From Paenibacillus sp. JJ-223 (GTDB lineage: Bacteria > Bacillota > Bacilli > Paenibacillales > Paenibacillaceae), in contig NZ_CAKMMP010000016.1 in assembly GCF_927798175.1 (NCBI RefSeq), positions 122,177 to 186,176 on the forward strand: a stretch of DNA of 64,000 nucleotides. The letters run 5' to 3'. The stretch's first letter is position 1; each line of letters opens with the position of its first letter. Below the pieces are notes generated by a model, which was not told the origin of the DNA, searched no databases, and saw nothing but the letters and a program-made list of their open reading frames with translations. Position numbers and translations under genes: made by a program. Below are positions 59,228 through 64,000 of this stretch, in pieces.

Positions 59228-60166
59228 CTAGTCCATATCTTCCATATCTTCCGAAATCGTTGCTGTCAGTTTATTCGTAAACTGCAGTGCCGCATTGAGT
59301 CCCATCTGTTTGAGGCGATAATTCATCGCAGCCACCTCAATGATGACGGCCAAGTTTCGTCCAGGGCGTACCGGAATCGTTACGAGCGGTACGTCCGTAT
59401 CAATGATCCGGGTAGTCTCCTCATCCAAACCAAGACGATCGTATTGTTTGTCTTGCTGCCATGCTTCAAGGCGGACGACGAGCGTAATTCGTTTGTTGTT
59501 ACGCACGGCACCGGCACCAAACAAGGTCATCACGTTAATGATGCCCACCCCGCGAATCTCTAGAAGATGACGGATTAATTCAGGAGCGGTCCCGTGCAGT
59601 TGGAAGTCGGAAGTCTGACGGATTTCTACTGCATCGTCCGCAATCAAACGGTGTCCACGCTTCACGAGCTCCAATGCCGTTTCACTTTTGCCGATACCGC
59701 TGCTTCCCGTAATCAGCATGCCGACGCCATAAACGTCGCAGAGCACGCCATGTATCGTAGCGGTTGGCGCCAGCTTCCGTTCCAGGAAACCGGTAATGCG
59801 GCTGGAAAGAATCGTCGTTGCCATATTGCTGCGCAGCACCGCCAAATTTTGCTCTTCGCTGATCTCGATCAGTTCCGTCGGCACTTCAAGTCCACGCGTA
59901 ACGACAATGCATGGCGTCTCCTCCGTGCAAAGTTTCTGCATCCGGTCACGGCGTTCGTCTTCCGGCAGCATTGCAAAAAAGGCCAGCTCTGTTCTTCCTA
60001 ACAGCTGAACCCGTTCTTGTGGGTGGTATTCAAAATAGCCGGCCATCTCCAGGCCTGGACGGTTCAAATCGTCTACGGTAATGAAGCGCTTAAGTCCTTG
60101 AGATCCAGAGACGACCTCAAGCTGAAACTGCTGCACCAATTCAGATACCTTCACTTTTTTCGCCAT
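59228..60166 (-). CDS. hprK: HPr kinase/phosphorylase
   Basis: A 312-residue bifunctional enzyme that phosphorylates and dephosphorylates Ser46 of HPr, the switch of catabolite control. Walker A is GSSGIGKSETA near residue 155, the capping His is in RGHRLIADD, and the signature EIRGVGIINVMTLFG near residue 203. The likely local target is the HPr-like protein at 25812-26081. It heads the hprK-lgt-ppaX-acyltransferase operon. Confidence 0.96.
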   Translation of the reverse strand: MAKKVKVSELVQQFQLEVVSGSQGLKRFITVDDLNRPGLEMAGYFEYHPQERVQLLGRTELAFFAMLPEDERRDRMQKLCTEETPCIVVTRGLEVPTELIEISEEQNLAVLRSNMATTILSSRITGFLERKLAPTATIHGVLCDVYGVGMLITGSSGIGKSETALELVKRGHRLIADDAVEIRQTSDFQLHGTAPELIRHLLEIRGVGIINVMTLFGAGAVRNNKRITLVVRLEAWQQDKQYDRLGLDEETTRIIDTDVPLVTIPVRPGRNLAVIIEVAAMNYRLKQMGLNAALQFTNKLTATISEDMEDMD

Positions 60167-60351
60167 TTGTCTCTTCCTTTCAGCATTGGCTGCTTATCTA
60201 TGTATATCTGGTCATATTTGTCCTTCGAATTCAAACGGGGGAATCCCCTGATCAATTAAGAATGGTTACACCGAAAATGAAGGCGCAAGCTTTCTATAAA
60301 TCTTAAATGAATTCGGGACCGAATGCAATCTGAACCATGGACTCCTGATGT

Positions 60352-60386
60352 AAAAAGCCCCTTCCAGCAACAACGGAAGGGGCTCG
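60352..60386 (-). terminator. Terminator of the MsmX-type ATPase gene
   Basis: On the minus strand GAGCCCCTTCCGTTGTTGCTGGAAGGGGCTTTTT, a strong hairpin with a U-tract, 60 bp after the stop. The MsmX-type gene and hprK are separate units. Confidence 0.9.
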
Positions 60387-60447
60387 AATTACATTATATA
60401 ATTACGTATCAAACACAGGATCCGACCATACGGGGAACCCCGGGATA

Positions 60448-61572
60448 TTAGTCTTGAAGGAGAACGTTCGCTTCAGTCTCTTTATCAAAGATATGAACTT
60501 TGTTCATGTCGATCGCCATTTTAACGGTGGAACCTTCACGCGTGTTGGAACGTCCGTCTACGCGGGCAATCGTAGTGTCGCTACCTACACCGCTCAAGTA
60601 GAGGAGCATTTCGTGACCAAGGTTCTCGGTTACGTCTACATGCGTAGAGAACACGGAGTTCGGGGAAGCTTCCAAGAATACCGGCTCTTCGTGGATGTCT
60701 TCAGGACGAACGCCCAGAATGACTTCCTTGTTAGCGTATCCTCTGGATTTCAGCAATTGCGCTTTCCCTTGTGGAATTTCAACGTCCACGCCAGGAGCTA
60801 CGAAATGCAGGTTGGAACCTTGCTCCGCAATTTTACCCGAGATAAAGTTCATTGTAGGAGAACCGATGAAACCGGCCACGAACAGGTTCGCTGGGTGGTT
60901 GTACAGTTCTTCCGGAGAAGCCGCTTGTTGAATGATACCGTCTTTCATAACAACGATCCGGTCACCCATCGTCATCGCTTCGATCTGGTCATGCGTTACG
61001 TAGATAACAGTCGTTTCCAGACGTTTCGCGAGCTTGGTGATTTCCGCACGCATCTGACCGCGCAATTTCGCGTCCAAGTTGGAGAGCGGCTCATCCATCA
61101 AGAATACTTGCGGGTCACGGACGATCGCACGACCGAGTGCGACACGCTGACGTTGACCACCGGACAACGCTTTTGGTTTACGATCCAGCAAATGCTCGAT
61201 ATCGAGGATTTTGGCTGCTTCGCGAACGCGTTTGTCGATTTCATCTTTTTTCACTTTACGCAATTTCAAACCAAATGCCATGTTTTGATACACGCTCATA
61301 TGCGGGTACAAGGCGTAGGATTGGAAAACCATCGCGATATCGCGATCTTTAGGAGCAACATCGTTCACGACGCGGTCACCGATATAGAGTTTACCTTCAG
61401 AAATTTCCTCAAGGCCTGCGATCATGCGCAACGTTGTGGATTTACCACAACCGGACGGACCAACCAGCACCAGAAATTCTTTATCTTTAATGTCCAGGTT
61501 AACGTCAATAACTGTCGCTTTGTCAGCACCAGGGTATTTTTTGAAAATATGCTCTAAACGTACACCAGCCAT
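60448..61572 (-). CDS. Sugar ABC transporter ATP-binding protein (MsmX/UgpC type)
   Basis: A 374-residue ABC ATPase with a C-terminal TOBE-type regulatory domain. Walker A GPSGCGKSTTL near residue 38, LSGGQRQRVALGRA near 136, and FLMDEPLSNLDAKLR follow. MsmX in Bacillus energises many carbohydrate importers that lack their own ATPase. It is monocistronic, with AAGGAGG upstream of ATG 61572 and a strong terminator. It is the likely partner for the LplBC system at 41194-44749. Confidence 0.92.
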   Translation of the reverse strand: MAGVRLEHIFKKYPGADKATVIDVNLDIKDKEFLVLVGPSGCGKSTTLRMIAGLEEISEGKLYIGDRVVNDVAPKDRDIAMVFQSYALYPHMSVYQNMAFGLKLRKVKKDEIDKRVREAAKILDIEHLLDRKPKALSGGQRQRVALGRAIVRDPQVFLMDEPLSNLDAKLRGQMRAEITKLAKRLETTVIYVTHDQIEAMTMGDRIVVMKDGIIQQAASPEELYNHPANLFVAGFIGSPTMNFISGKIAEQGSNLHFVAPGVDVEIPQGKAQLLKSRGYANKEVILGVRPEDIHEEPVFLEASPNSVFSTHVDVTENLGHEMLLYLSGVGSDTTIARVDGRSNTREGSTVKMAIDMNKVHIFDKETEANVLLQD

Positions 61573-61675
61573 GATTATTGCCTCCTTAGAGATCGTTTTG
61601 TAATCGAATACATTTTGTAAATTCAGTGTAACCTACGGAAGGGATGTTTGACTATTCGCAAACTGCACAAAAATA

Positions 61676-62848
61676 TCACGGCTTTTTCGTCACTTTGTAC
61701 ATCAGCAGTAAAAGTCGGACCAGCACCGCGTTTTCAAAGCTCCTTACATCGTATCCGATCTCATGTTTGATCTTGTCCAGACGGTAAACCAGCGTATTGC
61801 GATGAATAAACATCCTTTTTGCGGTCTCGCTTACATTGCAATCCAGACTGAAAAACGTCTCCAATGTGCCCATCGTCTCACTGTCGTTGAAAAGCGATGT
61901 GTTCTTGCCGATCTCTTCTATAAAGCGCAGCCGTTCCGGTTCGGATATGCTCGCGACCAATCGTTCAAGATGCAAATTCCATGGTAAATGTATGTGCTCA
62001 GTGACATGAAACGATCTGCCCAGCTTTACACTCTCCCGAAGTGTAGAGGTTACAGATATCAATTGCTGGTAAGGAACACAAGGCAAGGCTGCCGACAAAT
62101 GGAATCCGCCTGCCCATTCACTGGCAATCAGCTCATACAATCCAAGACAAAACGCATTCAAGAGCTCTTTCCTTGCCTCAGTGGTATCGTCATCGGCCTC
62201 TGCCGTAACGGTCTGAACCGAACCAAAAAATACCCACTCCTGTTCTCCTAAGGGAATCAGAACGATGTCCTCACCAAAATAGCTCTCGAGCAGCTTGTTC
62301 AGTTCGCTTGAATGAACGCGCCGATCATCCGGCGTCTCGCCCTGTAACAGGAAAGGAATCTTTTCTTGTTCCAGATGCTCGCCCAGCCCTGCAGCCAGAA
62401 AACGTTCTGGGATACTGTACCCTTCGTTTGACAGATTCATTTGCTCCAGAAGCCAGGTGCCCAACTCAATCAAAAGCTGCGCCTGGCCGTTCCCCTCGCC
62501 TACAGTTTGTTCATGAAGAGCTTCATCTGAATGGCTGCTAATCAACAGCTCTATTAATCTGCGCGATTCTATCGTCAGATGATCGGAAGAACACCCCCAG
62601 CAAATTACATGTTCACGATCAGCACTTCGGCCAATTTTAAAATATATTTGTTGATCTATGGTTAGGCTTCCTGCACAGTCTGCTGACCGTTCTACACCCA
62701 GCATGACTGTACTATTATTTGCTCTATCATTTGAGCTGAGAAGGAGATTCTCGTATTGACTCCACTCATCCAAAGTAAATTGAAATGTGTTCATTGAAGT
62801 GTCTAAAATTTCCTCGATCCGCTGCTTAAGATCCGAAACATGCTTCAT
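61676..62848 (-). CDS. CdaR/PucR-type transcriptional regulator
   Basis: A 390-residue regulator. The C-terminal PucR-type HTH (ETFFSLDCNVSETAKRMFIH, then RNTLVYRLDKIKHEIGYDVR) is clear; the middle resembles the CdaR-like sensing/GAF-like region. Targets are unknown; members regulate sugar-acid or purine use. ATG 62848 (MKHVSDLKQRIEE) gives a normal family length; the upstream frame stays open and its ribosome site is weak. It lies next to the MsmX-type gene and just downstream of the tRNA cluster. Confidence 0.8.
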   Translation of the reverse strand: MKHVSDLKQRIEEILDTSMNTFQFTLDEWSQYENLLLSSNDRANNSTVMLGVERSADCAGSLTIDQQIYFKIGRSADREHVICWGCSSDHLTIESRRLIELLISSHSDEALHEQTVGEGNGQAQLLIELGTWLLEQMNLSNEGYSIPERFLAAGLGEHLEQEKIPFLLQGETPDDRRVHSSELNKLLESYFGEDIVLIPLGEQEWVFFGSVQTVTAEADDDTTEARKELLNAFCLGLYELIASEWAGGFHLSAALPCVPYQQLISVTSTLRESVKLGRSFHVTEHIHLPWNLHLERLVASISEPERLRFIEEIGKNTSLFNDSETMGTLETFFSLDCNVSETAKRMFIHRNTLVYRLDKIKHEIGYDVRSFENAVLVRLLLLMYKVTKKP

Positions 62849-63030
62849 CTTATGAACGCCACCACTCTGCTTTATTTTCTGATATAAAAACCGCAATATA
62901 AAACACACAATCTTATAATTGTCTAACCCTTTATTGGGATCACGCCTATGGCTCTTTAGATAGCCGTTTACATTTATCTTATCATATCTTAAACGTTCTC
63001 GCCTTCGTGGTCGCAGCAACACGCTGATAT

Positions 63031-63076
63031 GCAAAAAAAAGAGCGACTAATCAATTTAATGATTAATCACTCTTTT
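63031..63076 (-). terminator. Terminator of the rRNA/tRNA operon
   Basis: On the minus strand AAAAGAGTGATTAATC pairs imperfectly with GATTAGTCGCTCTTTT and is followed by more T. It lies 7 bases after tRNA-Lys. Confidence 0.88.
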
Positions 63077-63082
63077 GTGAGA

Positions 63083-63155
63083 TGAGCCATGAAGGACTCG
63101 AACCTTCGACACCCTGATTAAAAGTCAGGTGCTCTACCAACTGAGCTAATGGCTC
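63083..63155 (-). tRNA. tRNA-Lys (anticodon TTT)
   Basis: Acceptor GAGCCAT/ATGGCTC, anticodon loop ACTTTTAAT region with TTT, T-loop GTTCGAGTC. CCA not encoded. Last gene of the cluster. Confidence 0.95.
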
Positions 63156-63161
63156 AAAAAC

Positions 63162-63247
63162 TGGTGGAGGCTGATGGATTCGAACCACCGAACCCGTAAG
63201 GGAGCAGATTTACAGTCTGATGCGTTTGGCCACTTCGCTAAGCCTCC
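63162..63247 (-). tRNA. tRNA-Tyr (anticodon GTA)
   Basis: Acceptor GGAGGCT/AGCCTCC, anticodon GTA in CTGTAAA, long variable arm typical of bacterial tRNA-Tyr, encoded CCA. Confidence 0.95.
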
Positions 63248-63260
63248 ACGTTTTGAAAGG

Positions 63261-63333
<73 letters not shown>

Positions 63334-63354
63334 ATATTTAATTGTAAGGATTAA

Positions 63355-63432
63355 TGGCGGAACCGACGGGATTCGAACCCGCGATCTCCTGCGTGACAGG
63401 CAGGCATGTTAGGCCAACTACACCACGGTTCC
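63355..63432 (-). tRNA. tRNA-Asp (anticodon GTC)
   Basis: Acceptor GGAACCG/CGGTTCC, anticodon GTC in CTGTCAC, discriminator G, encoded CCA. Confidence 0.95.
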
Positions 63433-63441
63433 AGACATTAA

Positions 63442-63517
<76 letters not shown>

Positions 63518-63522
63518 GTATA

Positions 63523-63598
63523 TGGTGGAGGCTGAGGGGATCGAACCCCCGACCCTCTGCTTGTAAGGCAGATGCTCTCCCAGCTGAGCTAAGCCTCC
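63523..63598 (-). tRNA. tRNA-Val (anticodon TAC)
   Basis: Acceptor GGAGGCT/AGCCTCC, anticodon TAC in CTTACAA, encoded CCA. Confidence 0.95.
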
Positions 63599-63607
63599 TG
63601 GGTAATA

Positions 63608-63684
63608 TGGTAGCGGCGGAGGGGATCGAACCCCCGACCTCACGGGTATGAACCGTACGCTCTAGCCAGCTGAGCTACGCCGCC
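63608..63684 (-). tRNA. tRNA-Met (anticodon CAT, elongator-like)
   Basis: Acceptor GGCGGCG/CGCCGCT with a G-U pair at the end, anticodon CAT in TTCATAC, encoded CCA. A fully paired first base pair and no GGG/CCC anticodon stem argue against an initiator. Confidence 0.9.
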
Positions 63685-63727
63685 ATATTAAGTATCGTAT
63701 TATAAGCTTGTCCATCCAGTTGAAAGA

Positions 63728-63819
63728 TGGCGGAGAGAGAGGGATTCGAACCCTCGCACCGCTTACGCAGTCTAACCCCTTAGCAGAGGGTCCCCTTATA
63801 GCCACTTGGGTATCTCTCC
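63728..63819 (-). tRNA. tRNA-Ser (anticodon GCT)
   Basis: Acceptor GGAGAGA/TCTCTCC, anticodon GCT in CTGCTAA, long variable arm, discriminator G, encoded CCA. First tRNA after the 23S gene. Confidence 0.95.
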
Positions 63820-63903
63820 AAAGCTAATTAACGATCATTCAGAGATTGCTCTCTGAAAACTGGATTCGAAACGAAATCTGCGATCTTAGAACCTGCATTT
63901 CTT

Positions 63904-64000
63904 GGATAAGCCCTCGACCGATTAGTACTGGTCAGCTCCATGCATTGCTGCACTTCCACCCCCAGCCTATCTACCTCGTCGTCTTCAAGGGGTCTTACTA
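63904..64000 (-). rRNA. 23S ribosomal RNA, 3' end (gene runs off the window)
   Basis: On the minus strand the last 97 bases include AGTAAGACCCC, ACGACGAGGTAGATAGG, GGTGGAAGTGCAGCAATGC, GAGCTGACCAGTACTAATCG and the terminal GGGCTTATCC, the conserved 3' end of 23S rRNA. The 84 bases between it and tRNA-Ser hold an AGAGAG-CAAT-CTCT processing hairpin but no 5S gene. Confidence 0.93.

Overview
The window is chromosomal DNA of a low-to-mid GC, spore-forming Firmicute, most likely a Paenibacillus. The evidence is the gene order cggR-gap-pgk-tpiA-gpmI-eno / secG-rnr-smpB-ssrA, the block rapZ-glmR-whiA-HPr, the block hprK-lgt-ppaX-acyltransferase followed by a complete his operon, strong AGGAGG ribosome sites, a CtsR box on clpP, and an LplB/LplC-type sugar transporter with a membrane-bound AraC regulator. 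Most genes lie on the minus strand. The main plus-strand exceptions are clpP, one tRNA-Arg and one ABC/two-component operon.

Layout. (1) Positions 1-2901: an anabolic phosphonate operon, read leftward: YheC/YheD-type ATP-grasp protein, phosphoenolpyruvate mutase, phosphonopyruvate decarboxylase and the start of 2-aminoethylphosphonate transaminase. (2) Positions 2902-9280: an accessory zone lying 3' of the tmRNA gene and punctuated by three partial copies of the ssrA 3' end. Between the copies sit a zeta-toxin module, a YdjO-like/cold-shock gene pair and an ABC transporter plus DesK/DesR-like two-component operon. It looks like a stack of integration scars. (3) Positions 9281-21800: ssrA, smpB, rnr, secG, then the glycolytic genes and their repressor CggR with its operator. 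(4) Positions 22076-25664: tRNA-Arg, CtsR-controlled clpP, and two secreted proteins. (5) Positions 25812-30065: HPr-like protein, WhiA, GlmR, RapZ and glucokinase. (6) Positions 30322-33870: a second ABC plus DesK/DesR-like operon on the plus strand, paralogous to the one beside ssrA and sharing its operator motif. (7) Positions 34066-38164: AI-2E-family permease, thioredoxin reductase and a TPR/HTH protein. (8) Positions 38329-47524: a glycan-uptake operon with an unclassified alpha/alpha-toroid enzyme, a TIM-barrel isomerase-like protein, LplC, LplB, a solute-binding lipoprotein, a cre site and an AraC-type membrane regulator. (9) Positions 47787-56473: prs and hisZGDBHAF(IE)J. (10) Positions 56869-61572: acyltransferase, ppaX, lgt, hprK and an MsmX/UgpC-type ATPase. 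(11) Positions 61676-64000: a CdaR-type regulator, eight tRNA genes and the 3' end of a 23S rRNA gene.

How it fits together. Carbon-flux control is unusually concentrated here: HprK and HPr (seryl-phosphorylation), CggR on the triose-phosphate genes, GlmR and RapZ, glucokinase, and a near-consensus cre site on the glycan operon. That operon encodes no ATPase, so the MsmX-type ATPase in the same window is the obvious partner by family precedent. PpaX removes the pyrophosphate made by HprK's phosphorylase activity, and Prs feeds PRPP to HisG/HisZ. The most interesting loci are the ssrA scar stack, the two sister ABC/two-component operons with a common TGACA-N2-TGTCA operator, the phosphonate plus ATP-grasp operon, and the glycan operon with an enzyme I cannot place in a known family. 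All calls come from reading the sequence; no database search was run.
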